Assembly: GCA_024278175.1 (NCBI GenBank)
Contig: JAJRTS010000003.1
Coordinates: forward strand, 1 to 64,000
Source of the DNA: Gemmatimonadales bacterium
GTDB taxonomy: Bacteria > Gemmatimonadota > Glassbacteria > GWA2-58-10
Length of the DNA stretch: 64,000 bases
Direction of reading: 5' to 3'
Shown here piece after piece: positions 55,879 through 64,000 of the stretch (within the stretch, counting starts at the first letter, position 1; each line of letters opens with the position of its first letter). The translations under genes and the position numbers were made by a program. The notes beneath the pieces are model-generated. The model was not told the DNA's origin and did no database searches. It saw only the letters and a list, made by a program, of their open reading frames with translations.

Positions 55879-56037
55879 TCAATGAAACAACACATGGTAG
55901 ATTACGTAGAGCCAGCTCAGGAACCCGTGGACAATAGCCCAGAGCACGCTGTGGTTGTAGCTCCAGCTGATCGCAATGGCCAGGGCGGTGCCGAACGTGA
56001 TTCCGCTCCTGACGATTTCAGTCCTGGTGCGACTCAT
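55879..56037 (-). CDS. Small conserved-looking membrane protein (52 aa), overlapping thyX
   Basis: This reading frame is below the ORF-track limit. It encodes a short basic N-terminus (MSRTRTEIVRSG), one hydrophobic helix, a central SYNHSVLWAIVHGF segment and a second helix ending in VIYHVLFH. The NHSxLWAIxHGFxxWxYVIY pattern resembles very small membrane proteins I have seen in several phyla without known function. It starts 20 bases inside the 3' end of thyX in another frame and continues past it, so translation is probably coupled. The balanced use of Trp, Tyr and His in a two-helix pattern argues against chance. Function unknown. Confidence 0.7.
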   Translation of the reverse strand: MSRTRTEIVRSGITFGTALAIAISWSYNHSVLWAIVHGFLSWLYVIYHVLFH

Positions 56038-56863
56038 CTTCAATCCCCATCTTGACAAAGAACTCGGCGCGAAGGCGGCCCTCCAGCGGGCACGGACCGC
56101 CGCCGATCATCGCCTTGAGCGCCTCGATTTCCGCGCGGCTGAAATTGGCCCCGTGCAGCAGGTGTTCCTCGAACGACTCGTAGGCCCACGGCGCCACGGC
56201 CCTGGCGATAGTGGCCAGCGCGTCGGCGTACTGCCGGATTTCCCACTGGGCGTGAGAGTCCATCCGGAGTTTGAGGAAATGGAACAGGTTGTGCAGGTCG
56301 ATCTGCCAGTACCACTGGGTGTAGAGATTGAGCGGCAGGTTGATCCGGGCCAGCTCGCGCGAGACGCCGTCGTCCAGCATGGAGCGGTAGCTGGCGAACG
56401 CGTCACCGCTCTCGCCCCGGATCAGGGAGATTACTTTCTGCTGAAGGCCAGCCGGGACTTCCTCATCGCTGGAACCCTGGACGTTGACACTGTCCTGCTT
56501 GCGGATGCGTTGGGGCGAGGGAATGTAGAACTCGTCGAGCATCTCGCTGTAGCGGCCCGAGAGTTCGTTGAGCCGGGCGGTGCGGTGACGGATCCACTGG
56601 CGGGCGACAAATATTGGCAGCTTGGCGTGGACAGTGATTATCACCTGCTCGAACGGCGAGGTATGAAGGTGGCGCATCAGGTAGTCGATCAGGATTTTAT
56701 CGCGATTAACCGTAGTGGTGCCCTCGCCGTAGGATACGCGTGCCGACTGCACTATGCGGGCGTCACCGCCCATATAGTCCACCAGCCGGACGAAACCCTT
56801 GTCCAGCACGGGGATTTCCTGATCGAGCAGTTTTTCCGCTTCGGGGGAGGTAAGACGGGCCAT
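56018..56863 (-). CDS. thyX: FAD-dependent thymidylate synthase
   Basis: ThyX makes dTMP from dUMP with methylene-tetrahydrofolate and FADH2. The ThyX motif RHRTARLNELSGRY lies near residue 86. The 281 residues are a little longer than average. The ATG at 56863 is chosen because GGAGGA lies seven bases upstream; the track's 30 extra residues are rejected. The 3' end overlaps the 52-aa membrane-protein gene by 20 bases. No thyA is seen. Confidence 0.96.
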   Translation of the reverse strand: MARLTSPEAEKLLDQEIPVLDKGFVRLVDYMGGDARIVQSARVSYGEGTTTVNRDKILIDYLMRHLHTSPFEQVIITVHAKLPIFVARQWIRHRTARLNELSGRYSEMLDEFYIPSPQRIRKQDSVNVQGSSDEEVPAGLQQKVISLIRGESGDAFASYRSMLDDGVSRELARINLPLNLYTQWYWQIDLHNLFHFLKLRMDSHAQWEIRQYADALATIARAVAPWAYESFEEHLLHGANFSRAEIEALKAMIGGGPCPLEGRLRAEFFVKMGIEDESHQD

Positions 56864-56986
56864 GTATGTTCCTCCAACAATATGCAAAGGTATCTCTACA
56901 ATATCCGATTCGTGCGATCTGTTAGCTGAACATAAGCCCGGAAAATGTGACATACAAGGGAAAAATCCGGAGAGATTAGCGGCAGG

Positions 56987-58159
56987 TTAAAAATACCAGC
57001 TCGTTGTCACGAAAAACGAATTCTTGGCCAGGCTGAACTCCCCCCGGTCGTTGGAGAGCATCGCGCCGAAATCGATGTCCAGGTCCTGGCGCGCGTTCCA
57101 GCTCAGGCGCGGCCCGAAAAACACTCCCCCCGCATCCGGGTCCACGCTCAGATAGCCGGCCAGATGCAACAGCGGGTGGAACTGGTAGTCCAGGTAGCCG
57201 CCGGCAAGGTGACGGCTGGTTGTCAGCACTCCCCCGGCGTTCGAGCGGTCCAGGGCGCCCAGCAATTCCAACTCGCTTAATGCGCCCGTGTTGTAAAGGT
57301 ACTCGGCCGTAACGAGCATTTTCATGCTCAAGCGGTAGTCTACCCCCAGCACGAGCTGGTCGTAATCGTCGCCGATGCCGCTAAAACTGTGCAGCCACTC
57401 GCCCCTGAACCCAGCCACGCCGATCTGGCCGCTGAAATCAGCCCCGAGCACGTTGTCCCGGAAAAAGCGCCCGGCCATCAGCGAAAAGTCGTAACCGGCA
57501 ACATTGGTGGTGAATTTCAGCGCTCCGCGGTTCCGATCCGGATCGCGCGCCTGCGCCCAGACAGCCTGCAACTGGCTCAGATCTCCCAGGGCGATCTCCA
57601 CACTGGCGGCGTCCGTGCCGAAAAGTTCCCCCGGCTCCACGAGCGCGAACGTCACCGGGTTGAACAGGTCGGTGGGCTTCCAGAAATAACCCGTGCCCCA
57701 GCTTATCTGCTGACGGCCCAGCGTAAACCTTACCGGGTAGGAGTCGTACTCGGCGTAGGCCCGGTAAAGCCTGTGCCGCCAGAGGAATTCCCCGCGAGAG
57801 TAAATCCGGCTGTCCAGATTGACCAGCTCCACCGGCGCGTAAGAGCCGAAAGTGCGGTACTCAGCCGTGGAAAGATAGTTGCCGAAACGCGCCTCGTGAT
57901 CGTACACCACGCTGAATTTCCAGACCCTGTCGGCTGTAAACAGCCAATCCGTGCGCACTCGCTGGATATCCAGATTATAGCTTTCTTCCGCCGCCAGCGG
58001 CCCCAGCCCGATTGTGCTGCCTGTGGAAAAAATATTGCGCAGTTGGCCCCGGTGACGGACACTGAGGTGCTCGCCGCGGTAGATTGTGCCCGCGCTCAGA
58101 ATACCAGGCGCCATCATAATTACCCAAATCAATACGGTAAAAAACTTAGACCGTTGCAT
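56987..58159 (-). CDS. Outer-membrane beta-barrel (porin-like) protein of the TetR/Lol-like operon
   Basis: The 390 residues have a signal peptide (FFTVLIWVIMMAPGILSAG) followed by alternating strands rich in Tyr, Phe and Arg, such as YPVRFTLGRQQISWGTGYFW, ending in Ser-Phe-Phe-Val-Thr-Thr-Ser-Trp-Tyr-Phe, a typical terminal strand with C-terminal Phe. This indicates an outer-membrane barrel of about 16 strands. It could release or receive the cargo of the ABC complex. The ATG at 58159 overlaps the ATPase gene by 14 bases. I do not recognise the exact family. Confidence 0.75.
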   Translation of the reverse strand: MQRSKFFTVLIWVIMMAPGILSAGTIYRGEHLSVRHRGQLRNIFSTGSTIGLGPLAAEESYNLDIQRVRTDWLFTADRVWKFSVVYDHEARFGNYLSTAEYRTFGSYAPVELVNLDSRIYSRGEFLWRHRLYRAYAEYDSYPVRFTLGRQQISWGTGYFWKPTDLFNPVTFALVEPGELFGTDAASVEIALGDLSQLQAVWAQARDPDRNRGALKFTTNVAGYDFSLMAGRFFRDNVLGADFSGQIGVAGFRGEWLHSFSGIGDDYDQLVLGVDYRLSMKMLVTAEYLYNTGALSELELLGALDRSNAGGVLTTSRHLAGGYLDYQFHPLLHLAGYLSVDPDAGGVFFGPRLSWNARQDLDIDFGAMLSNDRGEFSLAKNSFFVTTSWYF

Positions 58160-58856
58160 GGTTCCCGTTTCCGTCATCGACCACCAAGCCGTCGCGAAGG
58201 CGCACCACGCGATGGGCGCGCTCCACTACCCGTGGATCGTGGGTGGAAAAAAGGAATGTGATCCCGCGCTGACGGTTAAGCTCCTCCATCATGCCCAGCA
58301 ACTGCCCGGCGGACCCGCTGTCCAGGTTGGCGGTGGGCTCATCGGCAAGCACAAGCCGGGGGTTGGTGCTGATCGCCCGGGCCACGGCCACCCGCTGCTG
58401 CTGGCCACCGGAGAGGCGTGTGGGACGACGGTCGGCCATGCCGGCCAGCCCGACGGCACCCAGCAGTTCCAGGGCTTTCCTGCGGCGCTCGGCCGCCGGC
58501 ACGTTTCGCAACATCAACACGTATTCCACGTTCTCCGCGGCGCTGAGCACCGGGAACAGGTTGTAGGCCTGGAACACGAATCCGATGTTGTTCAGCCGCA
58601 CTTTTGACAGCTCCTTCTCGCTGGCCAGGTCCAATCGGGTCCCATCGAGCGTGATCCGCCCCTGCGTAGGACGGTCCAGGCCGCCGAGCAGGTTGAGCAG
58701 GGTGGTTTTTCCGCAGCCGGAGGGCCCCACCACGGAAACGAATTCGCCCTGGCCCAGAGAAAGGTCCACGCCCCTGAGCGCCGGGGTTTGCACTTCTCCG
58801 CTAAGATAGATTTTCTTCAACCCGTGCGCCTCAAGGACCAACTCGTCGGCTAACAT
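58146..58856 (-). CDS. LolD/MacB-type ABC transporter ATPase
   Basis: A 236-residue ATPase of the LolD/FtsE/MacB clade. Walker A is GPSGCGKTTLLNLLGG near 40, the signature is LSGGQQQRVAVARAI near 147 and Walker B is LVLADEPTANLDSG near 166. Such ATPases drive mechanotransmission by FtsX-type permeases, here the two upstream genes, rather than transport through a channel. It lies 24 bp after the second permease and overlaps the barrel gene. Confidence 0.95.
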   Translation of the reverse strand: MLADELVLEAHGLKKIYLSGEVQTPALRGVDLSLGQGEFVSVVGPSGCGKTTLLNLLGGLDRPTQGRITLDGTRLDLASEKELSKVRLNNIGFVFQAYNLFPVLSAAENVEYVLMLRNVPAAERRRKALELLGAVGLAGMADRRPTRLSGGQQQRVAVARAISTNPRLVLADEPTANLDSGSAGQLLGMMEELNRQRGITFLFSTHDPRVVERAHRVVRLRDGLVVDDGNGNHATV

Positions 58857-58880
58857 ATTTCCTCCGTTACGTGAAAAAAA

Positions 58881-60116
58881 TCACTCGAATTGAATCGCCC
58901 GCACAGGTTCTATTCCGGCCGAACGCCATGCCGGCCAGATCGAGCTGACAATCACGGCCGCCTCCGCCGAAAGGAACGAGACCAGCCATTCCAGCGGCTC
59001 GATACGCGGATAGATCACGCTGCCCAGCCCCATGAACTCCATTCCGTCGGCCCAGCGGCCCAGGTCGAGACCGTTGGCCGCCAGGTAGCCGTTGAGCAGC
59101 CAGGCCGCTCCCCCACCCACGATTATGCCGGCCACTCCCAGCAGGGCGGCCTCCAGCAGCACCATTGTCATCACCTGTCCCGGGGTTGTGCCGATAGCCC
59201 GCATCACGCCCAGCTCCCGCGTGCGGTCGAGCACGACCATCAGCATGATATTGACCACCCCGAACGCCATCGCCAGATAAATAATCAGGTAGAACACCCA
59301 GACAAAAAAGTCGAACATCTCGATCGACTGGGCCAGCAGCGGACTGACCTCTTTCCACTCAAACACTTCCAGAGCACTTCCCTCACCCGTCACCAGCGAA
59401 TCTATCCCCGCCACAATCGGTTCAAGGCTCTTCTCGCGTTCGGCCCGGACCAGAATCGCCGTTAGTTGCAGCGGACGGCCCAGCAACTTCCGCATGGAGC
59501 GCAGAGTGATAAACGCGGCCGTTTTCTCCCAGAGCGGCGAGTTGGTCTCGAAAATCCCCCCCACGCGGAACAGGCGGCTTTGCAGTTCGTTTTCGCTGTC
59601 CTGAGTCATCACCACCAGCTTGTCTCCCAACCCGACCCCCAGGTGCTCCGCCAGCTTACGGCCGATCACGATCTTGCCGTCCTGTCCGGGACCGAGGTAT
59701 TCGCCCTGGGCGATCATGTTCCGGATCGAGGTAACCCGGCCCTCCCGCTCCGGATCGATTCCCACCAGGTCCACCCGGTTTGATTTCTCCGCGCTGTTGA
59801 CCAGCACGGCCGCGCTCAGCCGTCCGGCCGCCGCACGCACACCATGTACGCTCTCGATCCGCTCCATAAGCGAGTTGGCTGGCGTGAACGAGTTGGACTG
59901 CACCGGATGCTGGTAATAGCCCCGGCGCGTCACCTGCACGTGCCCCAGCTCCAGCTCGATGGAGACCTCCACCAACTGGTTGATAAACCCGTTCGAGATT
60001 CCGTAGTAAACCAGCAGGCCGAACAGCCCCACGCCGATCCCGCCGATCATGATCAGCGAGCGCGAATAGTTGCGCCACAGGTTGCGCCATGCAATCCGGA
60101 TAAAAATCCCCATCAT
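58881..60116 (-). CDS. FtsX/LolE-type ABC permease (second)
   Basis: A 411-residue permease with one N-terminal helix (about 17-42), a large periplasmic domain (about 45-270, including the MacB-type core) and three C-terminal helices. The stretch VVLDRTRELGVMRAIGTTPGQVM near 315 is the coupling region of LolCE/MacB permeases. The start is ATG 60116 or the adjacent ATG 60113; the track start lies inside the preceding gene and is rejected. With the upstream paralogue it would form a LolC/LolE-like heterodimer. Confidence 0.93.
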   Translation of the reverse strand: MMGIFIRIAWRNLWRNYSRSLIMIGGIGVGLFGLLVYYGISNGFINQLVEVSIELELGHVQVTRRGYYQHPVQSNSFTPANSLMERIESVHGVRAAAGRLSAAVLVNSAEKSNRVDLVGIDPEREGRVTSIRNMIAQGEYLGPGQDGKIVIGRKLAEHLGVGLGDKLVVMTQDSENELQSRLFRVGGIFETNSPLWEKTAAFITLRSMRKLLGRPLQLTAILVRAEREKSLEPIVAGIDSLVTGEGSALEVFEWKEVSPLLAQSIEMFDFFVWVFYLIIYLAMAFGVVNIMLMVVLDRTRELGVMRAIGTTPGQVMTMVLLEAALLGVAGIIVGGGAAWLLNGYLAANGLDLGRWADGMEFMGLGSVIYPRIEPLEWLVSFLSAEAAVIVSSIWPAWRSAGIEPVRAIQFE

Positions 60117-60133
60117 CGCTCCATCCACAGTGC

Positions 60134-61369
60134 TCAGTGCCTGCGCGAAACCGCCTCGGCCGGACTGATCCGGGCCGCGCGCCATGCCGGATAGATCAGC
60201 GCCAGCAGGATCACGACCGCCACGAAAAGGTTGGGATAAACAAGCGTTTGCCAGGTCAGCCTGGTGTATATCCGTGGGTCCATACCGTAAAATTTAGAGA
60301 GCTCATCACCACCCATCTCGCTGAAATCCAACGGGTGGACGCTGTTGTACACTGAGGCCCCGATACCCACGATATTGGCCAGCACGAACCCCAGGCCCAC
60401 CAGCAGGGCGGCCTCGACCACGATCAGCCCGACAACACGGCCAGGGCTGGCTCCCAGGCTGCGCATGATGCCGAACTCCCTGATCCGCTCCATCACGCTC
60501 ATCAGGAACGTATTGAGCACGGTGAACCCGATCACCAGCAGCAGGATCAGGTTGGTCAGGATGCCGAACACGTTGTCGAGCTCCACGGCCTGGACGATAT
60601 CCGGCATGATTCTGCGCCAGCCGATAACCTCCAGGCCGCCGGCGCCCAGCCTGTTATCCAGTTCGGAGATAAGCTGCGGGACCTGCTCGCTGCCGGTGGC
60701 CATCACTACCGCCGTATTGGCCATCCCCTGCATCGAGAGCATCTCCCGCGCCGAGGCGAGGCTGATCAGCAGCCCGCCCCTGTCCAGTTCCCGGGCGTGG
60801 CTGCGGACCGTGCCGCGCACTACCCTGAGCGCCCCGCAGAGCGAACCGTAGTAGTCCTGGGTGACGATTATCACCGTGTCGCCGATCCCGATGCCCAGGT
60901 TTTCCGCCAGATCGGCCCCCACCAGCGCCCCGTTTATGTCACCGGGATGAAGGTATCTGCCTTGCTCGATCTTCCGGTCCCAGTGGATGAACTCCTGCTC
61001 ACGCTCCGGTTGTATTCCCACTATCATCGCCGCAAACGAGGTCTCGCCCACACTGGCCAGACCGAACGTGCTGATCCGAAAGCTATAGTTTGCCAGGCCG
61101 GGTACGCCGCCCTCAAGCTCCGGCACGAACTGGCTGTCGGGGTAAAACACCTTGCGCAGACTTGGGTCGTCGTGGAACCCCTTGCGGTGCACCTGCACGT
61201 GGCCGGTGAACGACTCCACGGAGTTGCGGATAATCTGTTCGTGGCTGCCCTCGGTAAAGCAGAAACCCCAGATAGTGATACTCAGGCCGAACACCACCGC
61301 CGCCGCGGTGAGCCCGCTGCGCCAGCGATGCCGCCAGTTATTGCGCCAGGCCAGCTTGAACAGAATCAT
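60134..61369 (-). CDS. FtsX/LolC-type ABC permease (first)
   Basis: A 411-residue paralogue of the following permease with the same layout: N-terminal helix about 12-30, periplasmic domain about 45-265 and three C-terminal helices. The coupling region SVMERIREFGIMRSLGASPGRVVGL lies near 300. The periplasmic domain is shorter in conserved motifs than true LolC, so the cargo may differ from lipoproteins. It follows the LolA-like gene by 10 bp and precedes its partner by 17 bp. Confidence 0.93.
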   Translation of the reverse strand: MILFKLAWRNNWRHRWRSGLTAAAVVFGLSITIWGFCFTEGSHEQIIRNSVESFTGHVQVHRKGFHDDPSLRKVFYPDSQFVPELEGGVPGLANYSFRISTFGLASVGETSFAAMIVGIQPEREQEFIHWDRKIEQGRYLHPGDINGALVGADLAENLGIGIGDTVIIVTQDYYGSLCGALRVVRGTVRSHARELDRGGLLISLASAREMLSMQGMANTAVVMATGSEQVPQLISELDNRLGAGGLEVIGWRRIMPDIVQAVELDNVFGILTNLILLLVIGFTVLNTFLMSVMERIREFGIMRSLGASPGRVVGLIVVEAALLVGLGFVLANIVGIGASVYNSVHPLDFSEMGGDELSKFYGMDPRIYTRLTWQTLVYPNLFVAVVILLALIYPAWRAARISPAEAVSRRH

Positions 61370-61379
61370 CGCAGCTCCC

Positions 61380-62159
61380 CTACCTCGACCGTTCGAGATG
61401 CTGGCGGGTGAAATAGCGGTCCGGAATCGTAACGTCGAAATCCACGTCCAGAATCTCCAGCACGGTCCTGTTTCCCTCTTTCTTCAGGTGCGGCTCCAGG
61501 ACCCATCTGGTGGGAATCCGGCGGCCGTCCATCGTTTTGATTTCCTCGTAGGACATCGTCCGCACCTTGCGGCCCTTCTCGTCGAAATACTCATCCCTCA
61601 TCAGCATGAAATCGCCCTGACGCACCCAGAACTCGATCCGGTCCCAGACCACCGGCGCGTCCTCGTGGGGGATCAGCCGCACATGCCAGGCAGCTACACC
61701 GTCAAGAGTATCCGCACCGACCAGCTCGTGGCCGTAATCATCCAGCAGCGAGCTCTCGTTGAGCAGATCGTCGTTGGTCAGGTCGGAGCCCATCCACGAG
61801 TCCATCATCATCGACGGCGGAATCTTGACCGTGCGCTCTATGTTCGGCAGAAACGTCCACATCTGGCCATCGCGCTTAAGATATGCCGTGCCCAGATCGC
61901 GCGGCGGATCGGTGACCTCCATGTAGCTCAGTTTCTTGCCCCGCTCCCAGGAGTCCATCGTGATAGAGCGGGTCCATTCGGGCCGCACGATTGTCATCCG
62001 GTAGGTGGAGCTGTTCGAGGAGCCGCGCATCAGGGTGTCCGCATGCTCGGCGATCCTGCGGGCCAGGGTGCTGTCCGGCTCGCGGGCCTCGACAACCGGG
62101 ACGGATATCAACACTGCCAACAGACACAATAAAAAAACCGGGGCCGGTATTGATTTCAC
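61380..62159 (-). CDS. LolA-like outer-membrane lipoprotein-sorting protein
   Basis: The 259 residues have a signal peptide (FLLCLLAVLISVPVVEA) and then an unclosed beta-barrel fold of the LolA/LolB/LppX type, with typical stretches SSTYRMTIVRPEWTRSITMDSW and GTAYLKRDGQMWTFLPNIERTVKI near 50-115. These periplasmic carriers hold an acyl chain in a hydrophobic groove. The start is GTG with AAGGA eight bases upstream. Its place just before two LolCE-like permeases suggests it is the periplasmic carrier of this export system. Confidence 0.85.
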   Translation of the reverse strand: MKSIPAPVFLLCLLAVLISVPVVEAREPDSTLARRIAEHADTLMRGSSNSSTYRMTIVRPEWTRSITMDSWERGKKLSYMEVTDPPRDLGTAYLKRDGQMWTFLPNIERTVKIPPSMMMDSWMGSDLTNDDLLNESSLLDDYGHELVGADTLDGVAAWHVRLIPHEDAPVVWDRIEFWVRQGDFMLMRDEYFDEKGRKVRTMSYEEIKTMDGRRIPTRWVLEPHLKKEGNRTVLEILDVDFDVTIPDRYFTRQHLERSR

Positions 62160-62182
62160 TTCGTTTTCCTTTTTCCCACGGT

Positions 62183-62779
62183 TCAGAGATCGAACATTTC
62201 ATATAGAGTTTGCTTGAGAGCTTCTCGCCTGGTCCGGCTTGTGCTGAATTCGGCCGGCTCCATTTCCATGATCCGGTAAAACCATAGCCCATCAAGTAAT
62301 ACGGCCAGCAGATAACACTGTTCTTTAAGTTCCGCGCGCCCCAGCCTGGTAAACAACGCCTCGATAATGCCGAAGTACTCGGCCATGTACCTGTCCATCC
62401 GGGACCGCACCAGCTCCATCAGCGAGGGATCCATCACGGCCCGGTAGATGAACATGATCTCATCGTTGAGCGAGGTCTGATTCACGGCGAACCCGATCAT
62501 GGCGCGCAGGGCAATCCGTGGATCATCGATTGCACTGAAGCGGCTGAATTCCTCGGAGAACAGTTTTGTAAAAAAGAGGTCGAATACCTGCAGGTAGAGC
62601 TCGTCCTTACCCTTGAAATACATATAGAGGCTGCCCTTGGCCATGCCCGCCCGGGCGGCGATATCCTCGATCCGGATTGCCGCGTAGCTGCGGGTCCTGA
62701 ATAAATCAACCGCCGCCTGCCGCAGCCGCTCCATGCTCTGCTCGCGCCGCTGCGCGTGCCGTCCTTCCGGTGATGCCAA
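62183..62779 (-). CDS. TetR-family transcriptional regulator
   Basis: A 198-residue repressor. The N-terminal TetR helix-turn-helix lies at about 16-65 (VDLFRTRSYAAIRIEDIAAR, AGMAKGSLYMYFKGKDEL). The C-terminal ligand domain resembles the YcdC/AcrR-like group. The start is a TTG with a run of G residues just upstream. A perfect inverted operator overlaps the promoter in front of this gene, so autoregulation and control of the five downstream export genes are expected. Confidence 0.95.
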   Translation of the reverse strand: MASPEGRHAQRREQSMERLRQAAVDLFRTRSYAAIRIEDIAARAGMAKGSLYMYFKGKDELYLQVFDLFFTKLFSEEFSRFSAIDDPRIALRAMIGFAVNQTSLNDEIMFIYRAVMDPSLMELVRSRMDRYMAEYFGIIEALFTRLGRAELKEQCYLLAVLLDGLWFYRIMEMEPAEFSTSRTRREALKQTLYEMFDL

Positions 62780-62790
62780 TTTTCCCCCCC

Positions 62791-62822
62791 ATAATTATGA
62801 CTGACCATTCAGTCATAATTAT
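62791..62822. promoter_or_regulatory. TetR operator (perfect 14-bp inverted repeat)
   Basis: The arms are ATAATTATGACTGA and TCAGTCATAATTAT with a 4-bp spacer, symmetric without mismatch. The TGACTGA half-site is a common TetR-family core. It overlaps the -10 element and the transcription start region of the tetR gene. Confidence 0.88.
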
Positions 62823-62846
62823 AAGACACGCAACTCTCCCTGTCAA
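62818..62846 (-). promoter_or_regulatory. Consensus sigma70 promoter of the tetR-export operon
   Basis: On the minus strand TTGACA (62841-62846), a 17-bp spacer and TATAAT (62818-62823) match the full consensus. The operator covers the -10 and the start site, so binding would block RNA polymerase. Confidence 0.92.
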
Positions 62847-62898
62847 GGGATTATAATGTTTTTTGTGGGAGATACCCAACAGGCTAACCGTTAAGCAA

Positions 62899-63738
62899 CT
62901 ACCCCTCGCCCAGCGGCCTGTCCAGCTGCGGATGGACACCCTCGGCCGCACTGCGGGCGGCCCCACGGATAAAGTCGGTGAACCGCTCGCTGTCATCGGC
63001 GTCCAGCGTGGCCAGCGCCATGCCCGGCGTATGCCGGACAACGGACGAGAGCACCTGGCCGTTGAAGCGGACAATCATGCTCTCGTGCCAGGCCGGGGCT
63101 TCGCAGGTATTGGAAGCGCTCAGCCAGATTCCGTTCTCGCTGGCGCGGGTGATCAACGTGGCGGGCGCAACCGAGCGCATGTGCTCTGCGCGCGGACCAC
63201 CGCTCTGGTAACCGCTGAGCAGCACCAGCGACACCCCCGCCGCCGCCAGCCGGCGGAACAGTTCGGGGAAACGCATATCGAAACAGATTGTCAGACCGAC
63301 AGTGAAATTCCTGATCCGGGTCACGGCCAGGCGGTTGCCGGGGCTGTAGGCTTCGCGGTCGGCATCGGTGAGGAATATTTTGTCATAGCGGCTCACCTGA
63401 GCCCCGTCGGGCCCGATCAACATCAGCGAATTGAACGGCATGGCGGCATTAGGCTCAAAATTGGTCGTGCCATAAGCGATCCAGACACCCCTGGCTGCCG
63501 CAAGTGCGGCGATATCGGCGCTGCGGCGCTGCAGAAGATCGCGGTCGATAGCGTCCATTTCTTTCACGTGCACGCGGTTGTAGCCGGTAAGCGCTGCTTC
63601 CGGGAAATGCACCAGCGCCGCGCCCTCGTCCGCGGCGCGGTTCGTCCAATACTCGATAGCCTGCCAGTTGCGGCTGATATCCCCGCTCATCTCGAACCCC
63701 ACACACGCTACTTTCAGCTTACCGCCGGCCATCGCCAT
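62899..63738 (-). CDS. Nitrilase-superfamily carbon-nitrogen hydrolase
   Basis: A 279-residue amidase/nitrilase-fold protein. The triad is visible: Glu in FPEAALTGYN near 47, Lys in YDKIFLTD near 115 and Cys in GLTICFDMRFPELFR near 149. Family members hydrolyse amides, nitriles or carbamoyl groups. The ATG at 63738 follows GAGGAGG; the track's 13 extra residues are rejected. It stands alone upstream of, and on the same strand as, the tetR gene but is separated by the tetR promoter. Confidence 0.92.
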   Translation of the reverse strand: MAMAGGKLKVACVGFEMSGDISRNWQAIEYWTNRAADEGAALVHFPEAALTGYNRVHVKEMDAIDRDLLQRRSADIAALAAARGVWIAYGTTNFEPNAAMPFNSLMLIGPDGAQVSRYDKIFLTDADREAYSPGNRLAVTRIRNFTVGLTICFDMRFPELFRRLAAAGVSLVLLSGYQSGGPRAEHMRSVAPATLITRASENGIWLSASNTCEAPAWHESMIVRFNGQVLSSVVRHTPGMALATLDADDSERFTDFIRGAARSAAEGVHPQLDRPLGEG

Positions 63739-63871
63739 TTTCGCCTCCTCAAATTTATGGTTCGCCACATTCTTCAATATAACGCCCCCGGCAAGAGAGT
63801 AAAGCTGTAGCCTGTTTACGATGACGATATTATCTTGAGCGAATACCAGTCATCCTGACCAAAGAGAAAAA

Positions 63872-64000
63872 ATGAACGAATACAGCCCCCCCACCCTGCC
63901 GCTGCCGAACCTGCTCGAAAATCACGCCCGTAGCACCCGTAACATATTGATATTCCGCTCCGGTCCGCTGGAGATGCTGCGGGACATCATCGACACTCTA
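63872..64000 (+). CDS. Partial gene at the window end
   Basis: An ATG-started frame (MNEYSPPTLPLPNLL) stays open to the window edge, giving 43 residues. The segment RNILIFRSGPLEMLRDII resembles the first strand and loop of GT9-type glycosyltransferases or another Rossmann-like start, but too little is present for a call. It is divergent from the nitrilase gene. Confidence 0.5.
   Translation, partial: MNEYSPPTLPLPNLLENHARSTRNILIFRSGPLEMLRDIIDTL

Noticed and set aside
1-64000. CRISPR array, insertion sequence or prophage
   Set aside because: No regularly spaced repeats, transposase, integrase or phage genes were seen.

Overview
This 64 kb window reads as one continuous chromosomal segment of a GC-rich, Gram-negative, probably uncultured bacterium. 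Outer-membrane proteins (a TonB-dependent receptor, a TonB protein and a porin-like barrel), c-type haem, dockerin modules and a FlgD-like/type IX-style C-terminal tail on a secreted protein all point to the FCB group (Latescibacterota, Glassbacteria, Zixibacteria and relatives). The exact phylum cannot be fixed from this window alone, so that assignment is an inference. SD-preceded TTG and GTG starts are common, and several ORF-track starts had to be moved downstream.

Layout. 0-9 kb: recD2 helicase, a cNMP-binding protein, a GT39-like membrane glycosyltransferase, tRNA-Ala(CGC), a TadA-like deaminase, a PAS-only sensor and a CE15-like esterase. 9-21 kb (minus strand): ppdK, purF, then a housekeeping run ecfT-truA-degP-purB-purC-psd-pssA. 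21-25 kb: a GH94 phosphorylase-like protein, ispG and tRNA-Arg(CCG) with its terminator. 25-27.6 kb: a visibly AT-rich sulfatase-superfamily membrane protein, likely acquired. 27.8-35.6 kb: a Mn/Zn/Fe-type ABC importer whose permease is fused to a DtxR-like regulator, converging on a BASS-CehA-NicO operon, then panD. 36-46 kb: a secreted and glycan region with a triheme-dockerin protein, a lipoprotein of unknown function, a bacilliredoxin, a six-hairpin protein, a heparinase II/III lipoprotein, a sugar kinase-uridylyltransferase fusion and an acyl esterase. 46-51.6 kb: an SLC13-type transporter, then a cobalamin riboswitch controlling a BtuB-like receptor, a dispersed repeat and tonB. 51.6-55.7 kb: a Gfo/Idh/MocA oxidoreductase and a heparinase-dockerin protein. 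55.9-62.8 kb: a 52-aa membrane protein, thyX, and a TetR-led operon encoding a LolA-like protein, two FtsX-type permeases, a LolD-type ATPase and an outer-membrane barrel. 62.9-64 kb: a nitrilase-family hydrolase and the start of a further gene.

How the parts may work together. Secreted lyase-like enzymes could release unsaturated or uronic sugars from acidic polysaccharides. The kinase-uridylyltransferase fusion could turn a free sugar directly into a UDP-sugar, and the oxidoreductase and esterases could handle side groups. The TonB receptor and TonB very probably serve vitamin B12 uptake, because a clear cobalamin riboswitch precedes the receptor. The TetR operon looks like a self-contained Lol-like envelope export module, with a consensus sigma70 promoter overlapped by a perfect operator. 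The least explained items are the kinase-uridylyltransferase fusion, the permease-DtxR fusion, the triheme-dockerin protein with its structured leader, the dispersed structured repeat and the TetR/Lol-like operon.
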